This document shows, in pieces, positions 33,517-43,188 of a stretch of DNA of 47,841 nucleotides. Under the pieces are notes generated by a model, which saw only the letters and a list, made by a program, of their open reading frames with translations, was not told the DNA's origin and made no database searches. The stretch covers positions 1 through 47,841 of the forward strand of contig NZ_MVDD01000025.1 of assembly GCF_002843315.1 (NCBI RefSeq), written 5' to 3'. Numbering within the stretch: position 1 is the first letter of the stretch; each line of letters starts with the position of its first letter. Source of the stretch: Labilibaculum filiforme. GTDB lineage: Bacteria > Bacteroidota > Bacteroidia > Bacteroidales > Marinifilaceae. A program made the position numbers and the translations under genes.

Positions 33517-36150
33517 TTATTCTTCCAGAAGTTTAAGCAAATGCTCATGTATTCCAATTTTATATCCGCGCGAAGCGAATTTAATATCGCCATTGGAATT
33601 CAAAACCAATAACAATGGCTTTTCAATTTTACCTGAAATGCCTAACTCCTTTTTTGCCTGTGTAATTAACTCATTATTCTTATCCTTATACAGCTCGTAA
33701 TTCGATGGCATGTTGGCAAAAAAAGCTTCCGATAAATTCTCATCAGCTATTTCTTCAGCCTGAATTACTGCGATAGTACCATTCCATTCTTGGTATCGCT
33801 TTTTAGTATCTTTAAACTCTTCCATTAAATGGCGAGTTGGTTCTTTGCCTGGCTCCAACCACATCAGTACAATCGAGCCTTTATTTTCTAATGCTTTAAG
33901 TGATACACTTTCTCCTTTGTCGTTGAAAACCACCATTTTATCATCTATATGCCCAAGCAATTTACTTTCTACCTTTGGATCTCTGAATACCAAATCAACT
34001 TGTGTAGTTTGATCTTTCAAAACTTCAAAATGATTCAAATGCGTGTAAACAGTTCCATCGGCGCCACGCTTTCCAGTAACCAATCTATAGTTTCCTACTT
34101 CCAATTCTAATTTAGCTGGCAAATCGGATAATTTAGAATCCCAGCCATAATCAAGACTTTCGTAAGCTCCATCAATCATTTTTCCAATGGTAAAATGCAT
34201 GTAATAACCTGGATCAAAATCTTTTAAAACGTTATTCAATGTTAAAAAACCCGTAATTGGTTGTGCATTTTCTTGTTTTTCAAAGTAAACGTTCATCCAC
34301 TCATTTCCATCGAAATACTGTGGTGTTTTTTCTGCTGGTTCCAAACGCGAAGGAATTCCTAAACTTCTGCAAAGAGCTACAAAAAATACATCTCTCGATT
34401 CCGAATTCGAAATTCTTAGCTCGTAAACACCTTTAGGCGTAATTGGTAAGTTGTAATAATTTTCTACTTCAGTAATTTGTATCTCATGTAAAATCCATTG
34501 CTTAATTTGTTCAACTCTCTCCGCTCGCTCTCCAGTACATTTGCCTTCAAAAGCCTTCTGCAAATATCCTCTATAAGCAATTAACCACTCGTTGCTAATT
34601 CTTGGATTCAGAACATATTTCAAATAAACTTCCTTAGAGTCGTAATCTTCCAACTTGTATTTCCCTACAGTATTATTTAAATGATCTTCCAATATTGTAG
34701 ATCTCGTGTCGCGTAAATCTTTATCAGCAACTAAATTGAGAAGATCTACTGCAAAAGCGCCATTCTCTTCAGTTGTAGCTTCAATAAATTGTTGAATTTC
34801 GTTCCAGTTCCCTTGACTTTTTTTGCAAGCATTCCAAATAAGTTGAGAATCCAAAGATTTTTTCTCAGCCAAACTACTGGCAGTAATTGAATCGATAAAA
34901 GTGGTTCTATAATCCATTCGAATGCTGTCTTCATAAGACAGTCGAATATCATTTTGTTTCTTTTTACTCTCATCCACCGAATAAGGATCTTTCTCTACCG
35001 GAGGAACCATATTTAAATCGGCAATTTTATCACCATAAAAACCACGTCCTAATTCCAAACGAAGCGTATCGGTTTGCTTCACGCTGATTTTTTTACCCGC
35101 ATACTCTCCATCTTTACTAGTCCAAATAATCAAATCACCCAAACCTGTGGTGAGAAATGATACTCCATTAGAATCAGTTTTTTTACTGGCAATGGAATAA
35201 AACTCCGCATAGTTATACAAACCAAAATCTACCTTTGCATTTTCTACAGCTTTACCTGATTCATCAATAACTTGCACGTAAATTTTCTTCACATCAGCAT
35301 AGTTTTCCACCACATTAATCTCTGTGAAATTATCGGAACGCTTTACAACTTCAGAATCACCATCAAAATCGCCAAAAACCTTGGTATGCACCAACATTGC
35401 CCTACGAGCAGGTTCGGTAAACCAACCCATATTCAAATCGGGTTCGGGTTCGCAAGCTCCTAAATACGACCATTTGCCATCTGTCCAAACTTCTACCCAA
35501 GCATGATTATCGTCGCTATGAGCCCAACGAGGTGTATAAACCTGACGGGCAGGAATGCCTACAGATCGCAATGCAGTAACTGTAAATGTTGATTCCTCGC
35601 CACACCTGCCCCAGGAAGTTCTTACAATACTTAACGGACCGCTTGTTCGAATATCGGTAGGAGCATAATTTACTTTTTCGTGGCACCAATGATTCACTTC
35701 CAGCACTGCTTCCTTCATCGACATAGCTTGCACACGAGGTTTTAATTCTTTCAGGAAAACCCATCGAGCAGCATCCAAATTTTCATTGTTTACACGATAT
35801 GGCAATACAAAATGTCGAAACAATTCATCAGGCACCTTTTTTCCCCATTCGAAACTTTCTCGGGCCTCAAAGGCAGATCGCACTTGTTTAAGGAAAAAGT
35901 CGCCATTATAATCCGCTAAATCGCACAAAGGCATGTAGGCATACAAGAATTGTAATGCTTCTTTTTCTTCAGTAGTTATATTTTCCTGAAATACAGAGAA
36001 AAGTTCACCGGATCGATTGGATGCAAATTCTTTACGCTTTTCGAATCGCTTAGCAACTTTTGCACGAATAGTAGAATCTTGAATAAAATGCACATCGGAA
36101 CAGCCCCAAAAGAAAATGAGACTAAGCAGAAGGATAGAAATCTTCCTCAT
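33517..36150 (-). CDS. exported transglutaminase-domain lipoprotein
   Basis: 877 aa. Lipoprotein signal ending FFWGC (lipid Cys17). The transglutaminase-like core (about 140-245) has catalytic Cys183 in SWGRCGEES, His216 in DDNHAWVEVW, and an acidic partner in GACEPEPD (about 232-238). A second region (about 290-365) is a beta-sandwich-like domain with VDESGKAVENAKVDF. The C-terminal part (about 760-877) reads like a thioredoxin-like domain without a CxxC: VLMWLEPGKEPTRHLMEEF, then KPLLLVLNSNGDIKFASRGYK. Substrate is unknown; such proteins act on surface peptides or sugars' protein partners. It follows cutC after 18 bp in the same operon. Confidence 0.82.
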   Translation of the reverse strand: MRKISILLLSLIFFWGCSDVHFIQDSTIRAKVAKRFEKRKEFASNRSGELFSVFQENITTEEKEALQFLYAYMPLCDLADYNGDFFLKQVRSAFEARESFEWGKKVPDELFRHFVLPYRVNNENLDAARWVFLKELKPRVQAMSMKEAVLEVNHWCHEKVNYAPTDIRTSGPLSIVRTSWGRCGEESTFTVTALRSVGIPARQVYTPRWAHSDDNHAWVEVWTDGKWSYLGACEPEPDLNMGWFTEPARRAMLVHTKVFGDFDGDSEVVKRSDNFTEINVVENYADVKKIYVQVIDESGKAVENAKVDFGLYNYAEFYSIASKKTDSNGVSFLTTGLGDLIIWTSKDGEYAGKKISVKQTDTLRLELGRGFYGDKIADLNMVPPVEKDPYSVDESKKKQNDIRLSYEDSIRMDYRTTFIDSITASSLAEKKSLDSQLIWNACKKSQGNWNEIQQFIEATTEENGAFAVDLLNLVADKDLRDTRSTILEDHLNNTVGKYKLEDYDSKEVYLKYVLNPRISNEWLIAYRGYLQKAFEGKCTGERAERVEQIKQWILHEIQITEVENYYNLPITPKGVYELRISNSESRDVFFVALCRSLGIPSRLEPAEKTPQYFDGNEWMNVYFEKQENAQPITGFLTLNNVLKDFDPGYYMHFTIGKMIDGAYESLDYGWDSKLSDLPAKLELEVGNYRLVTGKRGADGTVYTHLNHFEVLKDQTTQVDLVFRDPKVESKLLGHIDDKMVVFNDKGESVSLKALENKGSIVLMWLEPGKEPTRHLMEEFKDTKKRYQEWNGTIAVIQAEEIADENLSEAFFANMPSNYELYKDKNNELITQAKKELGISGKIEKPLLLVLNSNGDIKFASRGYKIGIHEHLLKLLEE

Positions 36151-36168
36151 TAGTAGAATAATTAGTTA

Positions 36169-36921
36169 TTAGTCCTCGGCTTTTAGGATAGTTACAATTT
36201 TACAAATTTTCTTGGAGTCTGCCTCATAAAATTCAAATTCAGGCACATTTTCTTCACCTCCCATTGCAATTTTAGGATTCTGATATTCCATTTTACCTCT
36301 TACTAACGACTTTGCGGAACAATGAAACTCCTGAGCACCAGTGTGTTTTTTTAAGCTCAATATATTTTCATGATTGATTCCACTTCCCGGCACAATTACT
36401 ATTCGTCCACTTGCCTTTTCAAGTAAGCCTTTCAATAAATCTTTACCCAATTCGGCAGTTTGCTCTCCTCCTGATGTTAGTATGCGATCGGCGCCCATCT
36501 CTATTAATTGCTCCAAAGCTTTAAAATGATCCTTCACCATATCAAAAGCTCTGTGAAAAGTGAAACTCATTGGTTTTGCTAAATCGATCAATTCCTTGGT
36601 TCTTTCCAGATCAATACTTCCATCAGAAAGTAAAACACCCGAAACAATTCCATCTACGCCACTATTTTTACATTGAATTATGTCCAATTTCATGCATTCA
36701 AACTCAATATCGGAATAGCAGAAATCAGCCCCACGAGGCCTAATAATTACATGTACAGGAATAGTAACCGATTCTTTGGTCAATTTTACAGAAGCAAAAC
36801 TTGGTGTTGTTCCCCCTTCATAAACGCCAGCGCAAAGTTCAATTCGATCAGCACCAGATTGTTCTGCAATAATTGCTGATTGAATAGAATAACAACATAT
36901 TTCGAGTAGAGATGTTTTCAT
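36169..36921 (-). CDS. cutC: CutC family protein
   Basis: A 250-aa TIM-barrel protein. The N-terminal LLEICCYSIQSAIIAEQSGADRIELC segment, VHVIIRPRGADFCYSDIEFE (about 56-75), FHRAFD (122-127) and the DRILTSGG motif (about 145-152) are CutC hallmarks. The family was named for copper tolerance in E. coli, but that role is disputed and no enzymatic reaction is settled. First gene of a two-gene unit with the transglutaminase lipoprotein; a terminator separates it from the gene upstream. Confidence 0.93.
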   Translation of the reverse strand: MKTSLLEICCYSIQSAIIAEQSGADRIELCAGVYEGGTTPSFASVKLTKESVTIPVHVIIRPRGADFCYSDIEFECMKLDIIQCKNSGVDGIVSGVLLSDGSIDLERTKELIDLAKPMSFTFHRAFDMVKDHFKALEQLIEMGADRILTSGGEQTAELGKDLLKGLLEKASGRIVIVPGSGINHENILSLKKHTGAQEFHCSAKSLVRGKMEYQNPKIAMGGEENVPEFEFYEADSKKICKIVTILKAED

Positions 36922-36933
36922 GGTATAATAGTA

Positions 36934-36965
36934 ATAAAAAAAAGTTACCTCGAATAAGGTAACTT
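36934..36965 (-). terminator. terminator of the secreted orphan gene
   Basis: AAGTTACCT (36942-36950) with AGGTAACTT (36957-36965). The A-run at 36934-36943 is a T-tract on the minus strand. Confidence 0.8.
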
Positions 36966-36996
36966 GTTGTTAAAAAAAGTCAACACTCAACATTCT

Positions 36997-37755
36997 TTAA
37001 TTTACATTTAAATGATTTTCATTTAAAAAATCAATAAAAGAGATTAAGCTTTGTTCATTTTTAGGATTGATTTTATTTTTCAGAATAAAATCATATAATT
37101 CAGCTTGTTCATTAAATTGTTTCTTTAATTTACTTTTCGTTTTCCCTAATTCAATTAAGCTAGTTCCTTTATATACAAAGTAGCTTTTTTCTTTTATTAC
37201 CCTACTTGACTTTTGTCCTACATCCAATTGCACATTATAATTTGATGCTTGTAATTTAGCATCATATCTGCATAACAAAGAATTATCATCATCAATTATA
37301 ACCTTATAAAAGCCTTGCTCTGTGAGTTTTAAAAAAATATCCGTTACAAACTGCTCCTCACCATCCGTAAAAATAATGCTTTTAACACGATATCTTGGCA
37401 ATACTTTCACCTCTCCTTTATATTTAATTTCCAGCTCGTTTTTTTGCAAATCGATACGTGTTTCCATGCCTTTAATCACACTACTATCTGCGATCAGATA
37501 AATATCCGCTTTTTTCCAATCTTCGCATAAATAGAAGGTGCCAATCTGAGATTTTTTCACTTTCAATTTTAGTATATTTGGATCATTCAAAATATTTCCT
37601 TCAAACTCCATCATAGAATTTGTTTGAAATGTCTTACTATGTTGACCAAGACATAATTGGCTGAATAACAACAAAAGCCCTATCCCCATAATGACTTTTA
37701 CTTTACTTAAACTAGTTCTTTCAGTATCTAATTTTGGTAGGTTAATTAATTTCAT
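36997..37755 (-). CDS. secreted protein of unknown function, 252 aa
   Basis: No family recognised. Basic N-terminus, hydrophobic segment (about 20-36: KVIMGIGLLLLFSQLCLG) and a likely signal cleavage before QHSKTF. The mature part is beta-rich in the first two thirds (for example EGNILNDPNILKL, RIDLQKNELEIKYKGEVKVL), with helices at the end (about 205-250). RVKSIIFTDGEEQFVTDIF followed by a Cys-containing strand may form the core. It stands alone with its own terminator; the first ATG may be upstream of the real start, since Met23 would also give a signal peptide. Confidence 0.75.
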   Translation of the reverse strand: MKLINLPKLDTERTSLSKVKVIMGIGLLLLFSQLCLGQHSKTFQTNSMMEFEGNILNDPNILKLKVKKSQIGTFYLCEDWKKADIYLIADSSVIKGMETRIDLQKNELEIKYKGEVKVLPRYRVKSIIFTDGEEQFVTDIFLKLTEQGFYKVIIDDDNSLLCRYDAKLQASNYNVQLDVGQKSSRVIKEKSYFVYKGTSLIELGKTKSKLKKQFNEQAELYDFILKNKINPKNEQSLISFIDFLNENHLNVN

Positions 37756-38061
37756 GTGCGTTTTGTGTGATTTAATTAATAAGGCATAAATGTATTTAAT
37801 TTGAAGATCAAAACAATATTTAAATTAAGTAGATTATTAAACTAGAACTTAATAAACAAGCCATGAGTGATTTACATAACAACTAACATGATTTTGTTTT
37901 ATAAGCTCCTCTGGTAAAGAAAGCACATTCCCTTCCAATTTTGCTATATAAATTAGTTAGATAAAAGTCCGAAACATATTGCTTTGGTTTGATTTTCGGG
38001 ATAATTTAAAGATATTTGCATCGGAATTAACCCAACAAGAGAGTCAGTAAATATATACTTA
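37756..38061. other. AT-rich intergenic region with the nadA promoter
   Basis: 306 bp between divergent genes. Apart from the nadA promoter at 37988-38018 and the AT-rich leader of the secreted orphan, I see no gene, hairpin or repeat. Confidence 0.5.
37988..38018 (+). promoter_or_regulatory. promoter of nadA
   Basis: TTTG (37988-37991), 19-bp spacer, and GATATTTG (38011-38018), one base off TAnnTTTG. Leader about 35-40 nt. Confidence 0.6.
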
Positions 38062-38988
38062 ATGAGAGATAAGGTTCTTCAATTAGCAAAAGAAAAGAAT
38101 GCGGTTATTTTAGCGCATTATTACCAAACTCCTGACATTCAAGAGATAGCCGACTTTAAAGGCGATAGCTTGGCCTTAGCACAAAGGGCTTCGGAAGTAG
38201 ATGCAGACATTATTTTGTTTGCAGGCGTTCATTTTATGGCTGAAACAGCTAAAATTTTAAACCCTACGCGTAAGGTACTTCTACCCGATTTAGAAGCAGG
38301 CTGTTCGCTAGCAGAATCGTGCCCAGCAGATGATTTTCGTAAATTTAAAGCACTTCATCCAGATCATATTGTTATTTCGTACATTAATTGTACTGCTGAA
38401 ATAAAAACACTATCAGATGTGATTTGTACCTCGGGAAATGCAGTTCAAATTGTAGAATCTTTTCCTAAAGAGCAGAAAATAATTTTTGCTCCCGATAAGA
38501 ATCTTGGTCGATACATTAATGAAGTAACAGGCCGACAGATGATTCTTTGGGATGGAGCCTGTGAAGTTCATGATATTCTTTCTTCGGAGAGAATTATAAA
38601 AATGAAAATTGAAAACCCTGATGCATTGCTAATTGCGCATCCAGAATGTGCACACCCAGTATTATTATTGGCCGATTTTGTGGGATCGACAACAGCAATG
38701 CTAGATTTTACAAAAAATAATAAATCGAAAAAGTTTATTGTTGCTACTGAAACAGGAATTCTTCATCAAATGAAAAAAGATTCTCCTGATAAAGAATTTT
38801 TAATTGTTCCGGCCGATGAAACCTGCTCGTGCAACGACTGTGCTTACATGAAATTGAATACCATGGAAAAATTATATTTAGCACTAAAAAACGAACAACC
38901 AGAAATCATATTACCAGCTGATGTAATGGAAAAAGCAAAAGCTCCAATTGTTAGAATGCTTGATTTATCGAGACATTTGATCAAATAA
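38062..38988 (+). CDS. nadA: quinolinate synthase A
   Basis: Condenses iminoaspartate with dihydroxyacetone phosphate to quinolinate for NAD synthesis, using an oxygen-sensitive 4Fe-4S cluster. 308 aa. The triplicated fold is seen by LAHYYQTPDIQEIAD and the cluster cysteines Cys81 (AGCSLAESCP), Cys167 (DGACEVH) and one of Cys257/Cys260 in CSCNDCAYMKLNT; the MKLNTMEKLYLAL end is conserved. nadB and nadC are not in the window. Monocistronic. Confidence 0.96.
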   Translation: MRDKVLQLAKEKNAVILAHYYQTPDIQEIADFKGDSLALAQRASEVDADIILFAGVHFMAETAKILNPTRKVLLPDLEAGCSLAESCPADDFRKFKALHPDHIVISYINCTAEIKTLSDVICTSGNAVQIVESFPKEQKIIFAPDKNLGRYINEVTGRQMILWDGACEVHDILSSERIIKMKIENPDALLIAHPECAHPVLLLADFVGSTTAMLDFTKNNKSKKFIVATETGILHQMKKDSPDKEFLIVPADETCSCNDCAYMKLNTMEKLYLALKNEQPEIILPADVMEKAKAPIVRMLDLSRHLIK

Positions 38989-38998
38989 ACAGCTACTC

Positions 38999-39043
38999 GC
39001 AATAGAAAAAGGGAGATCTTTTAAATCTCCCTTTTTCTATTGC
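38999..39043. terminator. long bidirectional terminator
   Basis: A 19-bp perfect stem, GCAATAGAAAAAGGGAGAT (38999-39017) with its complement (39025-39043) and a 7-nt loop, between converging nadA and the membrane-protein gene. Confidence 0.85.
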
Positions 39044-39044
39044 T

Positions 39045-39770
39045 TTACTTTTCGTTCATTACACTTACCGAAGAAATTCCAGCTAATTTACAAGCCTCTT
39101 CGAAATGTAAGTCATCCAAGGCTTTATATAGAACTGCAAATGCAGAATGAATCCAAACAATAGAGACAAAGACGCCTACAAACAGACAAATAAATCCTAA
39201 AAGAAATACAAAAAAGGATAAAATTGCCATTCCAAAAATAGTCCAGAAATAACCTTTACTTAAATAATAACTAAGCTTAACAGCTTGTATTGGATCTACC
39301 TTTTTATCCATAATTAAAAAAGGAACAAAAATCATTTTACAAGCCAAGTAAATACCTGGAAGAATAAGAAATACAAAACCCATTCCCACAATTCCAATCA
39401 CCAACAAATGACTTAATATCACAAATAGAAATTTTTTAAAACCATTTAAAATTTCTTCGAACTGAGGTTCTGTTTTTCTAGCTGCTTTTAGAAACATCCA
39501 ATCTACACCGTAATTAAATGGCGTAATTATTAAAAAATAGTACAAAAAGCCAAAAAATTGAATCGACGACAGACCAATACTCAACGAATCTTTATCCTTC
39601 CATCCCATTTGATTGAAACCCATAGGTATTTCAATTAAACCAGAAACAATAATTGCAAGTAATAAGATTAAAAAATGATTCTTAAGAACACTCCAAGCCT
39701 CTTCAAAACAACCACCTACCGTTGGAAACACTTTTAAAATCAGATCCTCTTTACAATAATCTACTCTCAT
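39045..39770 (-). CDS. multi-pass membrane protein (YciC/GPDPase membrane-domain-like)
   Basis: A 241-aa protein with five to six membrane segments. A long cytoplasmic N-terminus precedes FEEAWSVLKNHFLILLLAIIVSG. The middle motif FLILPGIYLACKMIFVPFLIMDKK, then DPIQAVKLSYYLSKGYFWTIFG, is the recurring signature of bacterial YciC/DUF975/glycerophosphodiester-phosphodiesterase membrane domains, in which helices insert a re-entrant LPG loop. Function unknown. Single gene, start ATG at 39770. Confidence 0.7.
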   Translation of the reverse strand: MRVDYCKEDLILKVFPTVGGCFEEAWSVLKNHFLILLLAIIVSGLIEIPMGFNQMGWKDKDSLSIGLSSIQFFGFLYYFLIITPFNYGVDWMFLKAARKTEPQFEEILNGFKKFLFVILSHLLVIGIVGMGFVFLILPGIYLACKMIFVPFLIMDKKVDPIQAVKLSYYLSKGYFWTIFGMAILSFFVFLLGFICLFVGVFVSIVWIHSAFAVLYKALDDLHFEEACKLAGISSVSVMNEK

Positions 39771-40027
39771 AAAACTATTTTTTTAATTAAATCCTTCCCA
39801 TCCACTTTTCGGTTTTACTTCTTACGCAAAGGAGGGAATTTGTATTATTTTAAATAAATATAGAACATCTAAGCTTGCTAAAAAAGATCCCTGTAGGATA
39901 AAAAAGCAATAAGCTAAAAAAATAAATAGGGTAATTCCATACTAAAGCATCATAGTAGTAGAAGCAAGAAAATACTCGATCGATTTTCTCCGAAACTAAA
40001 AAAGTATCATCAATTAAATAAATCGCC

Positions 40028-41335
40028 ATGAAAACAAAAATTAGATTTTATTTCGCAATTACTCTTTCTGCCTTTTTGTTTTTCTCTTTTAGCAATGTAA
40101 TGGCAGCGGAGGGAAATAGTAGTAATGAAAAGAAAGAAAAAAACAAAGTTCAACAGGTTATTGACACCTTAAAATACGATGTTTACAAAGGGGAAATTAA
40201 AGATTCAAAAACCAATGAACCGCTAATGTTTGCAACTATTACCGTTCAAGGAGTTAATGTTGCAACTGTATCGAACAGTGATGGTGAATTTCTATTAAAA
40301 ATAGCTAAAGACCTACCTGTTAATACGATAGAAATCACCTATATTGGATACAAAAATCTCGAAATTCCTATTTCTTCATTAAAAGAAAAGAAAAACATAT
40401 TAAAGTTGGAATCTGTTACTATTCCTTTAGGACAAATTAATATTTACCCTTTAGATCCGCTATTTTTAGTAAAAAGTATTTTGGCTAAAGTAGCTCAAAA
40501 CTATTCCACAGAACCCAATATGATGAAGGGTTTTTACCGTGAAACCGTGAAAAAAAACAGAACTTATGTAGCTATATCTGAGGCTGTTGTAAATGTTCAT
40601 AAAGCTGGATACAAACAAATAAGAGATGATCAGGTACAGATATACAAAGGACGTAAAAGTCAAGATGTTAAGAAAATGGATACCTTACTATTCAAGTTGC
40701 AGGGCGGACCAAATACTTCCTTACTTTTGGATGTGATAAAAAATCCATACAACCTACTTTCCGAAGATTTTATAGAAAGCTATAATTTTTCGATAAAGTC
40801 GGTGACTAAAATAAACGACAAAATTCATTACGTCATTGAATTCAAACAAAAAGAGAATATCGATATCCCATTGTATTACGGATTACTATATATCGAATCG
40901 ACAAATTTAGCCTTAGCTAGCGCCAAATTCAGTTTGAATTTAAGTAATGAAGACGAAGCAAGTAGAATGTTTATTAAACGCAAACCGGCAGGTGTTAAAG
41001 TAACTCCTACTTCGGCAGACTACCTGGTTAACTATACCGAAAAAGATGGTAAATGGTATTTCAATTATGCAAGAGGTGAAATTAACTTTAAGTGCAACTG
41101 GAAACGTAAATTATTCAACACCAACTATAGCGCAATGACTGAAATTGCGATTACCGACCGCGACGAACAAAATATTGTTCGCTTTAGAGGAGATGCTAAA
41201 TTTAAAGTAAATCAGGTAATGGTTGAAGAGGTAAACAACTTTGCTGATGCTAATTTCTGGGGAGCATACAATACCATTGAACCAGACCAGTCGATTGAAT
41301 CGGCAATCCGAAAATTGAAAAGAAAAGCCGACTAG
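40028..41335 (+). CDS. CarboxypepD_reg-like surface protein, STN-less paralogue
   Basis: 435 aa with a signal peptide (1-26, ending VMAAE), a Lys/Glu-rich spacer, a CarboxypepD_reg-like beta-sandwich (about 50-130: GEIKDSKTNEPLMFATITVQG, then VSNSDGEFLLKI), then a long C-terminal domain (about 145-425) of alternating beta strands shared with the gene at 43189. Both have FYRE(T/S)V, a KxRK(S/I) stretch, DTLLF/DTISF-type strands, a central LLLDVIKNP/LMLDIVKNR, and a terminal FWG plus IK or IR-type helix. No TonB-dependent barrel. Probably an outer-membrane or periplasmic protein of the same system as the ECF/FecR/STN genes downstream. It has its own terminator. Confidence 0.75.
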   Translation: MKTKIRFYFAITLSAFLFFSFSNVMAAEGNSSNEKKEKNKVQQVIDTLKYDVYKGEIKDSKTNEPLMFATITVQGVNVATVSNSDGEFLLKIAKDLPVNTIEITYIGYKNLEIPISSLKEKKNILKLESVTIPLGQINIYPLDPLFLVKSILAKVAQNYSTEPNMMKGFYRETVKKNRTYVAISEAVVNVHKAGYKQIRDDQVQIYKGRKSQDVKKMDTLLFKLQGGPNTSLLLDVIKNPYNLLSEDFIESYNFSIKSVTKINDKIHYVIEFKQKENIDIPLYYGLLYIESTNLALASAKFSLNLSNEDEASRMFIKRKPAGVKVTPTSADYLVNYTEKDGKWYFNYARGEINFKCNWKRKLFNTNYSAMTEIAITDRDEQNIVRFRGDAKFKVNQVMVEEVNNFADANFWGAYNTIEPDQSIESAIRKLKRKAD

Positions 41336-41406
41336 TAAAGTTTTGAATTCAAAAAATACTAAAGTTAGTTAACCTACAAACTTTAAAAAATGAATTCAAA
41401 AATCAG

Positions 41407-41464
41407 AAAAGAGCCGTTCACTCCTATTTGGGGAAAACAGGAGCAACTTTAGAACGGTTCTTTT
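41407..41464 (+). terminator. branched terminator after the 40028 gene
   Basis: Outer stem AAAAGAGCCGTTC (41407-41419) with GAACGGTTCTTTT (41452-41464, one G-T pair), containing an inner CTCCT/AGGAG hairpin. Confidence 0.75.
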
Positions 41465-41595
41465 CACCATAATAATAAATTAAGTATGGACGAAAAAATG
41501 TAGAGATTAATAGTACAGATCTTTCCTCCAATGATTGAAAAATCCTAACTTAGAACGTAGAAAAAGCTTTTTACAACACGGGAAGAGATACAAAA

Positions 41596-42150
41596 ATGCT
41601 GGAAGATAAAGACAACATACTTAAAAACATACAAAGAGGTAATTTACAAGAATTTGAAAAATTATTCAAAGCATTTTACCCCTCGCTATGTAATTACGCT
41701 CTACGATTTGTAAAAGATACCAATCAGGCTGAAGAAATTGTTCAGGAATTATTTTGTCAATTATGGGAAACAAGAAAGAATTTAAAAATACACACTTCCT
41801 TAAAAGCCTACCTTTACAAAGCAACTTATTTTAATAGTTTGCAGGTTTTACGAAAAAGAGGTGTAAAAACGCAGTACGAAGAATATATTAAAACCCACAA
41901 ACCAGAAAGCTCATTGCCAATAAATTCGGTAGAAGAAAAAGAAATTTATAGCATCGTACAAAATACACTTGCTAATTTACCCGAACGATGTAGCCAAATA
42001 TTTAAAATGAGTAGGTTCGAAGGTTTAAAATATCAGGAAATAGCAATTAAATTATCCGTTTCGGTAAAAACTGTTGAAGCAAATATGGGAAAGGCATTAA
42101 AAGCTTTCCGTAAAAATTTAAAAGATTACGTTGGAATTATTGTGCTATAA
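41596..42150 (+). CDS. ECF RNA polymerase sigma factor (Bacteroidota-type)
   Basis: A 184-aa ECF sigma-70 factor. Region 2 spans about 10-85 (LFKAFYPSLCNYALRFVKDTNQAEEIVQELFCQLWETRK). Region 4 spans about 115-175, with an HTH in LPERCSQIFKMSRFEGLKYQEIAIKLSVSVKTVEANMGKALKAFR. It is followed after 5 bp by its FecR-type anti-sigma partner and then by an STN protein, the standard cell-surface-signalling order. It probably activates the 43189 gene and perhaps the 40028 paralogue. Confidence 0.93.
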   Translation: MLEDKDNILKNIQRGNLQEFEKLFKAFYPSLCNYALRFVKDTNQAEEIVQELFCQLWETRKNLKIHTSLKAYLYKATYFNSLQVLRKRGVKTQYEEYIKTHKPESSLPINSVEEKEIYSIVQNTLANLPERCSQIFKMSRFEGLKYQEIAIKLSVSVKTVEANMGKALKAFRKNLKDYVGIIVL

Positions 42151-42155
42151 AGAAC

Positions 42156-43178
42156 ATGGAAGAAAAAAAATCACATAAAATTGAGTGGGAAATCATTTCG
42201 AAATACCTAAGTGGAGAAATGAGTGCGGAGGAAAAATTGGCATTTGAAAAGTTGATTGATTCCAATCCTAAGTATGCAAAAATTGTTACTGCATCCGATA
42301 AAGATTTAAACCTAATTCAAGAGATAAATGAAATTCAACAACAGTTTAATGCTGATGTTGCTTGGACTGCGGTAAAATCTAATTTAAGTAATTCTATTAA
42401 AGAGAATCCCTCGAAAACAATTCCTTTATTTTCGAGACAAAATGCGAAAAGAATCATGCAGATTGCGGCCATGTTACTAATTACCATTGGCCTTGGTTTT
42501 GCAAGCTATCGTATTTACACAGAACAACTTACTTCTTACCAAAGTATTTCATCGGAATTACATGAAAGTGGGAAAACAATTACATTGGCAGATGGCTCTA
42601 CGGTAACACTTAATGGAAAATCAGAATTAGTTTACGAAAAATCGTTTGCCGGAAAAGAAAGACGAGTAAAACTAACAGGAGAAGCTTTTTTTAGTATTGC
42701 TAAAAACCCTGCAAAACCATTCATTATTTCGGTTGAGAATGCAGAAGTTAAAGTTTTAGGAACTTCATTCAACGTAAATGCCAACAATAAGCATGTAGAA
42801 GTACTAGTAGAAACAGGAAAAGTTCAATTTTCGCTTGCAAAAAAACCAACTACGAATATTATTCTTGAAAAAGGCGATTTTGGAGTTTTACAAGAAGAGT
42901 TTTTGGAGAAAAGAACGCAAAAAGATGAAAACTATCTTTCGTGGAAAACCCAGCTAATGGTTTTTAAAGCAATGAGTTTAAAAGATGTTGCCAAAGTAAT
43001 TAACCGCACCTATCAAGTTTCTATTGAATTTAACGACCCAGCGATTCAAAATTTACCAATAACCACATCGTTTAATAAAACACCACTTAACGATGTTTTG
43101 GAAAACTTATGCCGACCATATCATCTTACTTACGAGAAAAATGGAGCTCAAATTATACTAAAAAAAGATCTTAAATAA
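42156..43178 (+). CDS. FecR family anti-sigma/regulator with DUF4974
   Basis: 340 aa. A cytoplasmic N-terminus that binds the sigma factor (about 1-80: ISKYLSGEMSAEEKLAFEKLI), one membrane helix (about 101-120), a periplasmic FecR beta domain (about 135-230) with LADGSTVTLNGKSELVY and GEAFFSIAKNPAKPFIISV, then a DUF4974 domain (about 265-338) with LKDVAKVINRTYQVSIEF, typical of Bacteroidota FecR. It is expected to receive the signal from the STN domain of the next gene. Confidence 0.94.
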   Translation: MEEKKSHKIEWEIISKYLSGEMSAEEKLAFEKLIDSNPKYAKIVTASDKDLNLIQEINEIQQQFNADVAWTAVKSNLSNSIKENPSKTIPLFSRQNAKRIMQIAAMLLITIGLGFASYRIYTEQLTSYQSISSELHESGKTITLADGSTVTLNGKSELVYEKSFAGKERRVKLTGEAFFSIAKNPAKPFIISVENAEVKVLGTSFNVNANNKHVEVLVETGKVQFSLAKKPTTNIILEKGDFGVLQEEFLEKRTQKDENYLSWKTQLMVFKAMSLKDVAKVINRTYQVSIEFNDPAIQNLPITTSFNKTPLNDVLENLCRPYHLTYEKNGAQIILKKDLK

Positions 43179-43188
43179 TTAATGTAAC

